From Baylisascaris procyonis (lineage: Eukaryota > Nematoda > Chromadorea > Rhabditida > Ascarididae): a stretch of DNA of 64,000 bases. Positions 25,901 to 39,720 of this stretch are shown here, in pieces. Each line of letters opens with the position of its first letter. Within the stretch, counting starts at the first letter, position 1. The position numbers and the translations under genes were made by a program. Under the pieces are notes generated by a model. That model worked only from the letters and a program-made list of their open reading frames with translations, did not search any database and was not told the DNA's origin. Where the stretch lies: contig JAZARR010000197.1 of assembly GCA_037389465.1 (NCBI GenBank), forward strand, positions 4,078,501 through 4,142,500. Direction: 5' to 3'.

Positions 25901-28900
25901 GTTCTTAATCGACAAGATATCTTAAGACATAAGCAGACATTTATTTGCAGATAAATTTCTACAACTGTTCATCACTACTTTAAAGCTGAGGGATCGGCCG
26001 CAAACTTAGTAATAAGTAAGCTTGCTATACAGGTAGGTCTGAGATAACCGACGTGAACGACCTGAATGGTTTTTAAACAAAGAAAGGCATTACTCGTCAT
26101 TATTAAATATCAAAAAAGCAAAAGAACAGACCCCCCGCAGAATTTCTCCTTGAAGGTAAAGTGAAAATGATTTTAAACCACAAATCTTTCCTATCTGCTA
26201 AAGCAAGAAACATAATCCATCAAATACCGGCCTGGGGTCTCTATTTCAACTGTTGTCATTTCTGATGTTTTATTTTATAAATCAGACGAAATCAAACCTC
26301 GTGCATTCTGAAAAGCGGATAACGTTTCCTTATAAATATTCGCCTTATTATTGTCAGCATTCTGATGGCATGCCAAATTAAGCAACAATAACACCGAAAG
26401 TGAGCCCAACGATGCGGGTGGTATTAAATTCGCATCTTCGTCGTATCCATTTGCCTCATCATAACCAGCTGCTATTTGCATCACTGACCAAACCGATGCT
26501 GAAACTATTGATTTTATGAATTTCGAATTGCAATATGTAATCATTAAAATTAAACTTCCTATTTTATTATGAAAGTTGCAAAAGTTAACTTTAAAAAATT
26601 GATGAAATATTAAAGCATTGATTATGTAGATCACATTTTTACCTGCAAGTCCAAGTACAATGCTTTCTGGCTCCTTTTCCCTCTTTGTCACATAAGGTGT
26701 ATTCCTTTGTAGATAATTCGTTAACAGCGCTTTTGTTAACTCCATCGATCGCAATGAGCTGCAAATATAAGTAAAATAAGATTAAAAATAAAACCATCAA
26801 AAAGACCATGAAAAAAACCGATGAAACCTTTATAATCAAACACGAGAAGCAATCAGTCATACTAAAAAGCTTGCAAATAATGCTTGGAAACTTAGTATAG
26901 TCCGGAAGTTGGAACTAAGAGAGGGAATCAAACGATATAATAATTATTGGGATATGACTCACTGAAAACAGAGATTTTTTTGCAAAATTTTTTATTTTAT
27001 TTTTTATTTTTTCTTTTTTCTTTTGCAAAATATAAGCCTGAATAAGAGAAGAACACAATTCCAATTTCTAGACAATGAAACACCGAAATTAGAGGCTGTT
27101 ATTAGATTGGTAGATTTAACAATAAATGTAAAAAATACCCATGAAAAAAATTGCTTCCTCCCCATTTTCCCTTTCTCACCCTTCTCTCCTCGAAGCAAAA
27201 AAAAAGGAAACGAAAAGGAAAAATAATCGATAAAAAAGAGATCGTCTGTCTTTATTTCGAACAGAAAGATCGAATGAAAAGGATTTTGGACAGTTTGTCT
27301 TATTACTAAAAAGAATAGCGAAAATATACCATTTCCCATGCATAAGATAACCGAAAAATATAGATGAAGTGAGCACATTATCATGATATAATTGTGAACT
27401 AAGCATCGCCATTACGCACTTCACCGCCTCAATATGAATCGGTTCCGTTGTATCACTAAAAATGTTACGCTTATTTAAGTGCTCTCTTGAAATAAAGAAA
27501 AGAAAACAATGCACAGACAACAGGAGGGAATGCGACCCACGATACTCTATTCGAAGATGTTACAATTGCATAAAGATATGTGTGCGAATAGTAAAAGAGT
27601 AAAAATAAGTATAAGAAACAGTATAAGAAAAACAATGACAGTCTAATCAGTATAGTCGAATAAAGCAGAAAAAAAATGTGAAAATGACTTCCACCTACAT
27701 GAAACTTGATATCTAAAGATTAAAAAACGAGTGCCACAAAATGCGGTGGAGGAGGAGAAGACAGAATGAGCGACTACCCTTCCGAAAGCTAAAATCAAAC
27801 TTAAAAAAAATACCTACAAGTTAACCGAATACCTGAAATTACCCAAAATTTACCTGACGGGAAGTTCAACGATGATATCGACAAGTGCATCAAGGAATTC
27901 TTCAGCCGTGTTTTCATATGCATCTCCATAATCTTGCTCTCCATCCGATTCATCTAAAACATATCAAATTCATTTTCACTAATTGTATAGCCACAACAAC
28001 GTCTATGAGGGAAATAAAATCATCATGAAGGGAACAGAATTTACCCGCAACATTGTCTTGCTTACCTGTATAACAGGTGGACGGGCAGGATCCCGCATTC
28101 AGAAGCGAAATGCACCTTTCGGCGGCATGAAGAAAAGGTGAATTAAAATTTTCCAAATTTACCTATTAAGAAAAAAAATCGAAGGGCATTGGTCAGCCCC
28201 ACCCCTCTCGCAATAAGTTCGCATAAAAGTCGGAAATAAATCAAATCTTTTCATTACAAAATTATTCGAGGTAAGTTATTTTATATTTTGCCAAGCTAAT
28301 ACCGAAATTTCAATTTCTAAGGAAAGACTAGAAAGTGGCAAAACGCATCAGCAACGTTAGCACGATGGGCGCTTTTTGCAAAACCTGTTCGCAATACCGA
28401 TCAACTGTTCGAAAAAAAACAAAACATCCCATAATAAAGCATCTTATCTATCCAACCAATCATTTCAATTCGTCTAGCACCAAACACTTCCAACAACGCT
28501 CAATTATTTTGACAGAAGTGGTCAATTGTTGACCAAAATTTGACTCAATCTACGCTACTGACCACTGCAGCAACAAAATTTCACTTGCAAATTTTATGAC
28601 ATCATCCATCACTCGACATTGGATAAATCGCATACGGCGCTGACTGTGATAACAAATCTTTGTCGTCATAACCGAATATAACAGACACACACAGACATGC
28701 AGACATACTTCCTACGTGCAGACAGACAGACATGTAGGTAAATGTGCTTCCTCAAAAAGTTGCAAAAAGCGAGTAACATAAAAACCTATCACGCATTTTC
28801 AACCTACCACAATGACATCAACAACAAAACAATCAGCAATGTCCACTCATCTGCGTTGGATGACCAAAAAGAAATAAACATTTAACAACCGAATAGTATT

Positions 28901-31900
28901 TCCCATCCCAATATCTATCGTTTATCTACTCTGGAAGTGGCAAAAGAGAGGAAGAGGGAGCAGCTCACCCGATATTTTTACAGCTCAATGACAACCTCCG
29001 GGAAAAATTCTGGAATATTAGAGAAGTAAGCAGAAAGACAAATAAAACAAGATTTAAATCGTTTTTATCAACAAAGGAAAACTATAAATATTCCCAGAAG
29101 AATCATTTAAGCCTTAAGAACCTTCTTCCAAACAGGCTAAAAGGGGGCTCTCTCCATCCTCTATAGGAGAAAAGAAGAGAGTAAGGGCCAGGGAAGGAGA
29201 TTTAGGGATGGCTTTAGCTCAACAAGGCCGATAAACAAGGCTCCATAAGCATACCTTCTTTGTTGTTGGTGAGCAGTTTCTTGTCGAAAACTTTGACAAA
29301 TTCCGCCTCGCTTAATCGTTGCGTTAAAAATTTGCATATATAACGAAGAATAATCAACGCGTTAGCGGTTTGCCAAAGGAAGATTGTGCTGAAAATAGAT
29401 TCATTTGATTTTAGCATCTATTACGCCAAGCTTTAAGACCATGTGGTTAACTAAAAATCCATAGATACGGTGACGAATATCAGCCTGTCGCACAGTACCC
29501 CACCATTAAAGCCACGTTAATTCATAATTAGAACACAGTGAAAGATCGGATCTCTGTGTCGCTTCTCTATACCTCATCCAGCCGCGCCTTCTGGTTCTCC
29601 GCACATATGATCTCTGACCTTCGAATCGCACGATGCCAATCGAACCTTTAAAATCACCCGGTCGCGAAAACTATTTAAAGACACTACTTCTATTACTACT
29701 AAAAAGATTCCGTAGACGACCAAAAAACCAATCCTCATTTGCTGTAAACAAGGACCCGATATTTCTCATGGAAAGGAAATCTAATCTTTTAAAATATCAA
29801 CGAAAGAGATCTGCTGAAGGTTCGATAGTCGAACTTCGCAAATGGACTCAACCAAATATGAGCCTTCTTCCTTACCCACCTATATTCAAATGCCCGTGCA
29901 ACCGGTGGGTACTGCGTGCTCTTACTTAAAGTATGGCGGCTTCACTCATGACCCCTTTTTATTCACTACAATTACTATAACTGAAGGATGACCTATTTTC
30001 ATATACTTTAATTAGAATCGGATTATAGTCTGCTTCTAACCAGTACACCCCTTATAGATGAAATTCACGCCTGCCCTCTCAAGGAAGGCACCACTTAGCT
30101 AACAAATCGCAAAAGCAGTGCCCGCAGAAAATGGCGGAAGTGAGATCACCTTCTGCAGCCACCGGCAAAAGGATAGTTCATTTATATCCTTGCATGAAAC
30201 CCCACCTGCGGTCGACCTTGAACACCCACCTGTGAATGTTCTGGAGGGAGGAGGGGGTGGGTGGATGCTCGTATAAAACTACGTTAGAGCTTTTTTCATA
30301 CATGTGAAGCTGCTCCTACTTTCGCTAAAGGCCCGTGACCATGCAAGTTCAGGAGACCCCGTTGCTAATCCATCGCAGTTGGCGGGAAGGGGAAGGGGGG
30401 GATGAGACTAATATTGCTTACACACTGCTCTCAGCGACTGCTACGGGCATTTAAGAAAACGCGCTACGCGCTATGTCATACCATCTTTCAAATGCTGCAT
30501 TTCGGGTCAACACACCTTTTAGATGCCCCAACTCGGTCTACTTGTTTCCCATCTATCTTGACTCCGTTTAGAAGGTGATCCTCGACTTGTGATTCCTCTC
30601 TCTCAGGGGGGGGGGGGGGGTACCGAAAGGGAACATGGAGTAGGCTTAGGCCTGCATTCAACGGATACTCAACCCGGTTACAAGCAGACAGCCAATGAGT
30701 CCTCTAAAAACGTTAAAAACGACTAGACATGCTTACGCCCTTGCTTCGAAACCTTGGAAGAGAAAATAGGGTGCGGGGAGGAGATCGCAAAGTGAATGAT
30801 GTTCTTTCTCCAATGGTTGCGAATTGCGAAGGAAAGTTAAAACTTTTGATAATCCTTTTAACTAAATAGATTAAATTTTCCTCGCACTCTCCAGTACATC
30901 TAAAAAAAAACCTTATTTTCACCAAAGAAATGATCTCTATTTCAAGGACTCTCAGCAGTATAACAGATGAAGTTATATTATTTACACTCAACAAATAAAA
31001 TAATGCCTCAGGGGGTTTTACTATAATTTTTACAGTTTTGAAACTAAAACACATTACTTCAACGCACCTTCAAATCAGGGAAAATTCTCTACTCTCCCCA
31101 AAATCCATCAGAGAAGTCTTCGATTCAAGGAAACAGCAAAAAAAGAAATCGAAAAATAAATAAATAAACAAAATCAAAAAAAAAACAAACTTTTGGCAAA
31201 TCTCAGAGGCTTTCACTTCGGCTGCTCGCCTCAGAAAGACGCGAATAAATGCGGCAAAATTGCCGGTGGTCTGGGTGTTGTACATCAATGACTGTAGCAA
31301 ATCCAACTGTGATTCGTTAAACTGTTTCACTTCGCGTCTGAACAATCATCCATCCGATTAAAAATGATAAATAAATTCATTTATTTAAATCAATTCCTTT
31401 ATTTAAATCAATAACATTTCAAGTACTTTCGTAACGGGAGTGGAGGTGTGCAGCAGACAAATTTCGACTATCCAGAATGCCAAAAAGGGAATTCCAGTTG
31501 CTTCAGTGACGAATGATTGAACAATTTCCTCCTTCAGCAATCATATACAAAAAAATCCCTCTTACATAGCTATCCATCTCTGCATCTATACAACCTAAAA
31601 CCTCCCATCCATACCAATTATTTGCAATAATCCTTGATGTGTCATTCTAGGTGAGATCTTCCTATAAGAATATAAAATGGAACAACACAAAACATCCTTC
31701 AAAATATACTTCCGTATCTCCAACATGTTTCAACGGATGATTATTGAAGAGTTCGTGGTAATGCTGTGTTACAATCAATAAGAGATTTAGCGATGCACCA
31801 TAATGAGGTGCATACTCGACCGCTTGGAATCGCGCCAGACGGGTGGCACCAAAAAAAAAAATTCACAACGACTATTCGAGTGGAAAAACAAGTTGTTTAA

Positions 31901-32052
31901 GCATGAAACCTGTCATCGGTGTTGATTTTAAGATTGAATGAGAGCAGTTGATTCCAAAATGGGTCATTATCGGTGATTGGTTGTAGTCCTGTGAAACGAC
32001 GTAAATAAATATTCTCGTCGAGTACCGTCTCCGAGCTTATTACTGCACCCAT
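19260..32052 (-). CDS. DYM: Dymeclin (Dymeclin/Hid1 family), complete 15-exon gene
   Basis: Dymeclin is a peripheral Golgi protein needed for Golgi organisation and vesicle traffic. Fifteen exons join with matching phase and GT/AG boundaries: 31910-32052, 31191-31337, 29255-29388, 27854-27953, 27330-27455, 26643-26758, 26298-26498, 25519-25697, 24749-24895, 23636-23752, 22735-22839, 21977-22066, 20657-20839, 20122-20228, 19260-19416. They total 2052 nt, i.e. 683 residues plus TAA; human dymeclin is 669. Landmarks in order: MGAVIS (N-myristoylation consensus, Gly2 and Ser6), DNDPFWNQLLSF, TGNFAAFIRVFLRR, CQNTIFLWQTANAL, SSQLYHDNV and YLMHGKCS, SVLLLLNLACH, LLLYLLLHTN, SHHVYLSLIVILILSEDDFF, NCLAALANMSS, EICNSCLTANLRNNPHFIY, KFPELKFKYVEDD, EFFVPYVWRLIF. 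All align to dymeclin along its whole length, so this is a confident ortholog. The start follows a CAG (32053-32055), so a cis or trans splice acceptor may lie directly before the ATG. Introns hold simple repeats and two unexplained reading frames (see findings). Confidence 0.96.
22882..22947. repeat. (TAAA)n microsatellite
   Basis: About 16 tetranucleotide units just upstream of the dymeclin exon starting at 22839. Confidence 0.95.
24141..24332. repeat. 30-bp minisatellite in a DYM intron
   Basis: About six diverged copies of a unit close to CAGCCCATCAGACCGCAACA followed by CTACATAATA. It lies in the intron between the dymeclin exons at 24749-24895 and 23636-23752. Confidence 0.85.
24980..25049. 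repeat. Three short tandem hairpin units
   Basis: About three tandem copies of a unit near ATACCTCTACCTGAGGTAT, in which each copy is itself a small inverted repeat (ATACCTC with GAGGTAT). It lies about 85 bp upstream of the dymeclin exon starting at 24895. Confidence 0.6.
28682..28734. repeat. CAGACA-rich degenerate microsatellite
   Basis: Degenerate CAGACA/CACACA units in a dymeclin intron. A similar CAGACAGACA patch occurs near 12781-12825. Confidence 0.6.
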
Positions 32053-32968
32053 CTGAGGTTTGCAACAATGCCTACAAATTAAAATTAAAATAGCTTTTTA
32101 AACAATTAAATCAATTGTATTATTTACAATATTTTATGCAATAGTAAAACATAAAAGTAACATAATAAAATCGCTGGATGACCAATTGGGAAGATTTAAT
32201 TCGTAGACAGTAAGTGAATCGATACAAAAGATGAACCCTCTGCTGCTCTAATTTATCAAATCGTCAACGGACTAAATCTAACGACACGTGAAGAATCAAA
32301 GATTTTAAAAACCGGAAGCGAGCGATGGCAACCAAGGATGTTGCTTTAATGTACAGCAATATTAAGAGCACACCTTGATGTAGTTTTTCCCAAAAACCCT
32401 TCCCGAATTTTGGAAAACCCCATTAGAATAACCACAATTTCGAGGATTCCCAGATGGGAGCACCATCTTTAATATGCCTGGGAATTCGGTAACTCTAAAG
32501 GCATCTCCCTTCCCCTACTCCTTTTCCATCGCTTTTCGAAATAACGCCACCCTAGGAGAAAAGCCGTTTCATATATCTATCTTATTGGGGCTAAAAAAGG
32601 TAAAAAACCAGCATATTTCAAAACGAAGTAAAGAAAAAACTAAAAAACTTTCCGAATAATGGTAGAATAATAATTTATAAATAAATAAAAACACATTGAA
32701 ATGTAAGAGAACAAACAAAAAGTCGTACAGGTAAATATGGGGTTGGTGGTCATAATTAATCAATGAATGAGATTGGCAACAACACCGATAAAAGTTTTTG
32801 GGCGTTTGAAAACCAGAAATATTCAAATTGCGGGTGAACTGAAAAACCGCAATGGGATAATTCACTAAAAAGGTGACCACTACAAATCACGCCCTTGTAA
32901 GCCTATCTTATACTCCAATTTTTTCTAAATTCTAAATCCAGTCCCACTTTAAGGTGCGCTGGTGAAGG

Positions 32969-33073
<105 letters not shown>

Positions 33074-34008
33074 GATTGTAACAACACAGTATGATACAAT
33101 GTTATACAACCCTACGGCTGTAGCATATAATGGGTGACCCTAACAATAAAAACCGTTTTATTTTTAACAGCATTTTTTACAACTTATTTAAACATCTCGA
33201 AATAAACGTTGCTAAGTTACGCATCGATTCAAATGCACTAGCTGATAAATGGATTGAATCCGATTTCGGTTCCGGTCGGAGCCATTACCACATCACAAAC
33301 CAGATCTAACTGACAGCCGTATACGGAGCAGTTAAATTAGGTCCCGATTCCAATCGTAATCGAATTCAAAAAAAAAATAAAATAAAAAAACGATCTAGTG
33401 CATTAAATTACAAAAAAAAATATGCAAAAAACAACTACTATCTATAACGTACTATTTACTTCTATTGATCAAAAAAGAGCGGTAAAAGAATCAGAAAAAA
33501 AAAATGATCTACTCAATGAAACTAGTACGTATGATGCCACGTCATCATATTCAAATGATATTCATCATACTATATAGCGGAAGTAATTACATTGAATATA
33601 GATCAAAAACCACATCAGCGATTATCGAAAAATTTTGCGAATACAACAATGACGTGTTTTATTTCCTCACATTAAAATCACTTGCAAAACGGTCAATTGC
33701 AATTACAATACAAATTACTGCAATCTATTTCCGTATAGGTTTACAATCTATTAAATGATCACCCCAATTCTTTTCTGCCCCCTCAATCCCCCTCCCCAAA
33801 CCCCTTTGAATTTTTAATACCATTCGCCTCTTCGCCCATACAACATTTCCATCACTACTAACGCGATTCGGTAAATGAGAAAATTTGCAGCTAAGATTAC
33901 ACCTGGAAAGAACAAATTTTAAAATATCTACCGTATCATAATCCTTCTTTGCGGAAGATTTTTTTGAATTGGTGATATTTAACAGCTAAATACCACAAAT
34001 AACACTAG

Positions 34009-34254
34009 TCACCAAACCTCGCGGCATCTCATACCAATAGAATCACATCGTATGCGATCGCGAGGGGATGAGGTAGGGGCTCCACTTTTCGACGGTGGCA
34101 GTTCCGACCGATAGCAATCTGAGGGACTTCGTCCCCAACATTCATCTAGCTTGAGCTTTACGAACCTTTCAAAGACTTGTAGTCCTTTTACTTTCTTTGT
34201 GATGTAAATATTGTTGAAAGCATTCAAAAGTTCTTCACCTGCTTGGCATTCCAA
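34009..34254 (-). other. Unassigned minus-strand open reading frame between EHMT and DYM
   Basis: An 81-codon frame with higher GC than its surroundings contains AFNNIYITKKVKGLQVFERF, and an acceptor-like CCAAGCAG lies near its start. It lies about 2 kb upstream of the dymeclin start. It could be an untranslated or alternative 5' exon, a fragment of a small gene, or chance. No family was recognised. Confidence 0.15.
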
Positions 34255-37200
34255 TAAGTTGTTTCTTGCAACTCATCTCACCCAACTATCACATCTATTT
34301 TAAGATTCTCGACCTTTGAACTTTCAGATACTACAGGTTAAAATTTGCTTTTATTTAATATTATAAAACTGTGAGCATCCCCTCCTCACTCTATACCTCA
34401 TATTCGCTCTTTCCTCACTCTTTGAGTACCACCAACTTAATCACTAGTTTTTACTCATCTTTTACTTTTTTTCTTACTTTTATATAAATATGCATAATTT
34501 ATGTATATATAAATATATTTACGTCGGTGACATATTGATGTATATTCTCACTGCCATATACAATTTGCTTTATTCTGGTATATTGACGATTCAGTTCAAT
34601 TCAACTAAAAATTAAAAAACGTAATATATTCATTGCTGCAACAAATTTTACTGCATTAAATAGACTTACAAAAATATTCGTTATTTTTTCAATTTAGAAA
34701 TAAAGCATCGCATGATGACATCGCACTTGCAAATCTTTATCCCTCCCGGGCGTTCCTGATTCAGGTAGCTAAGGCCAAGAATAATTTGCATATAATACAC
34801 ACCTATGATGACCTCCAACACCCACATTTAAACTGATCCATCAACGCCGAAAGAACTTACAGTTCTATCTTGAAGGTGCTTAGGTGAAGGTGACGGTTAT
34901 AGTTACTTTGAAGCTATCTTACATCCGACCGGATCTTCATTTCGTGCACCACCCACGTCGCAGAAACACCGATCCTTCGCCAAAAATTGTAGGCGCGGTG
35001 CAATCGCCTAAGTTAGGACCATATTATTAGGCATCCTTTATTAATTGCCCGCAATTCACGAAAGTGGACTGGTCTAGAGAATCGCAACAGCGCATAACGT
35101 GCCATCGTCTCTGGCTTGCTTTCCCACTCGTTTCAGCAAGATACACCAAAAAAGTTGCAGTAGTGAAATTTAATCAGAGGGCGGAGATTTCCTAAAGAGC
35201 ACCGCTATCTTTAGACCATATTGATTGATCGCTAATCTATCAGCAATTTGTATATTACACAAAAAGCACGGACGCTTTAACCAACAAACGGCAGTGATTG
35301 CAAAGGAAAAGCGAATGTTTTGTCGCGGAGGGATGCACAACTAACCGAGAGCCAAACATTACTATTTCAAGATCCCTATAGCTGAATATCTATGGACCGA
35401 GGTCAAGCAGTCCCCATTCGAGGAACACCTACGAGGTCGAGTCAATCCATTGAAAGGTCAAATAAACCTATCGGGAGGTCAAAGGTCAGGTGGCATGAAT
35501 ATCTATCCATTCATGCGAATCTTCCATCGACGCCATTTTCTGTTGGCTTTGATTGAATACATAAGAGGCATTTCAAATCGGCGATCCCCACCCATTTACC
35601 GCCTACAACTAGAAATGGGTCGCAATATTAACAAAAAAAAAAAACTCCACAAACTTATTTTACACGTTCACCGAATACATATAAATATTACATAAAAAGA
35701 TGACCGGAGACATCGAAGTTTTGCCATTAATGTTGAAAAATTATCGAAAAATTTATGCAGAAAACAACAAATTCAACTTAAATAGACAAAAAAATAAATA
35801 AACAAATGAAAATCCATCAAAGTGTACAATACGTAATGATTGATGAAATCAGTACAGTCTCAAAAAGGATAGCAAAAATGCGATAATAAAAGCAACCTAT
35901 CATTCTCCCCCTCCCCCCCCCCCCTCCCAATTGTAGGACACCAGCACATCCCATTTCTAACTTCAAACGCTTCGAAGGGTCCTTAATCACGAAAACGGTC
36001 GGTATAAAAGTAACCTAATTAATTACCATTCAAATGGGATCTACATTAAAAACATTGAAAAGCTTAATAATGTTGCATTTTCTACAGCTAAAAACCGTCT
36101 TCATTGAATTCCAAAGGTAGGATAGCGTGATCGAACATCTGCAAATGAAGGTAGGGAGGTTTATGTCATGGAAAGATGGAAACAGAAACGACTCCGTACG
36201 TATTTATATATGTCACTCTTCATGTGTCTGTGTTTGTCTGCTTCAACACAAGCAAGTGGAGTCGCATCGTTTCATAAAATCACTTACTTCCCTATATGAA
36301 TTCCCTTCGTAACACAAAAATACACAAAATCTGCAGGATATAAAAAAATAAACAATGAAAATCAACACAGAAATTCAAAGCTGCAAAAATAATCTAACAT
36401 ATACAAATACGACAATTATTAGACAAACCTCTATCTCAATGTTAGAAATTATAGTAAAATTTCTATCCCATTCAAAGAATTAATAAAAACAATTGTTTGT
36501 CAATGATGAGATCAAAACAACCATATTCATCGTGTTGATTCAATGCATAAGTATTTGTGCAGAAATATGAGCGATACGGCGCAAATGTCCACAGTAGACA
36601 GATAAGAAAACGCATTAGATGAAATGCCCAATGGGAAAGTTGCATTGGCGCAATTATGATTCAGAGACACTACCAAAACTTCAAAAGGCAGAATGCGAGA
36701 ACTTTAAATGCTCCTATATTCTCTAACCTTAAATGGTCCTATTCCCTATATTCTTTAAGTGGTCCTATATTCCACCAGACAACCCATATTCTCAACGTCA
36801 CAGCCAACGACAAAAACGATTGAAAAAAGAGCAAAAAGACATACCAACAGCACTTGACAAACTACATAAAAAACCAACAACAATCCCGTATACAATTTAC
36901 TGACCACCAATAATCCGGCCAATCGCTTTCCAACACAAAACCGATTTGTTTCTCTGATAAAAAGATTTATTATGCCCTCTTCGGATCCATAAAGGTTTCA
37001 ATACCTCTATCGCTCCTCCCCCCCCCCTTCAAACGCCTTCCCTCCTTGCATAGTACACCGAAGCGTCAATATTATACCCGAAAATCGGGTCTAAAAGCCC
37101 CGCAAACTAACAGATTTCCCCATTTTTCAGGTAACTAGGATAAGCAAAAACTTGCGACACTCCCCACTCTTTTCAGGTTGACCTGAAATCAAAGAAAAGT

Positions 37201-37259
37201 GAAGACATGCTGGAGATATTAGTCAACTGAATTAGAGAAACTAACGAACTGACTGACTT

Positions 37260-39720
37260 TCAAGTAGAATTTTCTTGTAGCAACTTCGCACGTGCTTCTT
37301 CCCCATATTTGCAGTTTTTACTGCCACATTGACATAGGAACTTCTTCAGCTTCACATCCCACCATTGCTTGCCGTAATCGATGGTCAACTCCTCACCCTG
37401 CAATCATATGGAGTATCTAATATTTTTATCAAAATTCAATATACCATTTTATCGACCATTTTCTATCACCTATGGGATACGAAGACAGGTGAAGGGGAAG
37501 TCCTGAAACATGCTTTCCCTTCAATATGCCCGAGTACAACTAATAGAACCTAAAATGCTGAAACTTCGATGAAGGAGTCATGATAATCGTCTATTCCGCT
37601 AAATTCTGTAATCTGCTAGGTATCAGAACAAGAGCGCTGTTTTGCGATATATTCTCAATAAACAAGTCAGTAAAAACTGCAATTTTTAAACTGTTTTCCC
37701 TAGTGAACCTCTATTCATGAACCAAACACACTTTGAAATACGGAATCTTCTTTCCGCATATTCATCGACAGGAATTGAAAATGACATCCTCAGATTACCG
37801 CTCCCACGCTTTATCCAGTCAACCACTTCACACCTCCCTCGTTGATGAGATAATTAACGTAATAAAGGAATTTCATTAAAAAAAAAGAATAGGAACGAAC
37901 CCTTGAAATGTTCTTCTTCGCAAAGAAGCATATATGAGGGAAGTGTCTCACATTTGCATCCCACACCACTCTTACGACCATCAGATTCGCTTCACAGCTA
38001 TGATTGATGAAACGCGACACATTACCACGACGTTTCGCATCAATACAGTATGATGTTGCATCGTCCTAAACCCAACAATTCCATCCCATCGTTTATATAT
38101 CACATTTCATCTAATGGTTACTCACTGATCTTTTATGTCGGTTTAGGTAATTTGTACTATTATGCTAATTACTCAGTACAAGTATTTCTCAACAATTTTA
38201 AAATTTTTTAAGTACCTTTCGACCAGATCCTTATATATCACTACGGCAAAATTAGCATATAACTTTCGTATTCTTTTCATGCAACGAATAACAGCCGCAA
38301 TATGGATTAGAAATTTCGTTCCAATTCTTTTCTTTTCTAGGCTACTTGCTTACAGTGGATTCGATTAATTACCTATTTCAGGACATTTTGGCGTAAGTAA
38401 AAAAAATAAAAAATAAAAATAACCAACCTCCTCTCCATCATCGATTCATCCATTCAATTTTTGAATAAGAAAAGTGATTAAAGAGTGGATTCTTATAGTT
38501 TCTACATCCGCATATGGAAATTTCACTTGCGGAAATAATCGATGTACGAATGAGACTCCAACGTTAAACTCTGCCTCACTTTTAAAAACTTATATAAAAA
38601 ACGTTTTAATAAAAGCTGCCTAAAACATGCTCTCATCGCTAATCCTCCCAACTTCTCTTTCTTACTTTCAAAGAATCCCCTCTAAGGATCAATCAAATGA
38701 AGGTACACCCCATAAAAAAGAGAACAATGAAAAATGGCAAAAACTAACAATAATTTCGAAGAGATATGTGTCATCCTCTCGTTTATCTGCCTCCTCTCCA
38801 GAGATCAATTCACCCGTATATTCACTGATAAATTCGCCTTAAATAATTCAAACATAATTATAATAATTAGCACAACAATAAAAAAGTATACATAGTGACA
38901 TTAAGATGTAGCGTTAAGACGATCTCTCAGGATTCAAAAGAAGAGAAAGCGATCAAATAACGAAAGAGTATCTGGACATTAGAATTCAAAGCAGGAGAAA
39001 TTCTACAGAAAAATTCCAGGTATCCCCTGCCAAATATCGGTTGCTTTAATAAGTGAGTCGCCGCCGAATTGATTTCTCATTACATTTTCAAGCCCTTTGA
39101 AGTATTTCAAAGCCTGTCGCTTTAACTCTCTAAGAAAGTCGCCATTAAAACATATGGATAAATAGCCCAAATTAATCAATAGGATATGCATTTTCGATAA
39201 GCCGCTTTACCAATACTCAAAGAGGTATAACAACTAGATCGCTATCTTAAAATTAATGAAATGAAGCTGACGTTGGGAACATGGACTTATATCTGGATAA
39301 ATGTCATGCCTATGGCTTTTATGATCGAACTTCTATTCTATGTGACAAATGAATAGATAGCATATATGAACATATGTACTAAAATCCTTGACAAACGTAT
39401 TAAGAATCTGTTTAAATTTTCTAATATACAAATATGTTCTAACAAAAATGAAACGTTCAAGAAAAACTTAAAGAATGTGATACCTATAAACTAAGATGCA
39501 CTATAAGTGACCATAGGTCTACTCTTCCAATCTTATTACTTTGCAGTAATACCTCCAAACGATTTATCAACTCTTTTCACTTTTCAGTCAAAAGAATGAC
39601 CACCCTTTATCACCATTCAGCAATCAGATAAAAGCAATCCATAACAATGAGAAAAGCACAACCTTTCTGAATTGGTACGGTGCTCCTAACTGCCCAACCA
39701 TAACGACTGGATCGATATAC
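37260..39720 (-). CDS. EHMT SET and post-SET domain, four exons
   Basis: Exons 39663-39720, 38749-38837, 37901-38065 and 37260-37397 join in phase. In order: [13 protein letters not shown] (SET-N, family GWGVRS), [17 protein letters not shown] (family CEYVGELISD.EAD), [29 protein letters not shown] (SAM-binding NHxC), [28 protein letters not shown] (catalytic Tyr in DYG), and post-[11 protein letters not shown]. The protein ends 15 residues after the last post-SET cysteine, shorter than human G9a. Two changes stand out: Ala replaces the second Gly of GWG, and Ile replaces the Phe before DY (the Phe/Tyr switch). The core SAM-binding and catalytic residues otherwise remain, so activity is plausible but altered. 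Confidence 0.93.

Noticed and set aside
29633..29929. 98-codon plus-strand frame with ATG in a dymeclin intron
   Set aside because: Basic, low-similarity peptide with no motif and no splice context. It lies inside a confidently spliced gene on the other strand.
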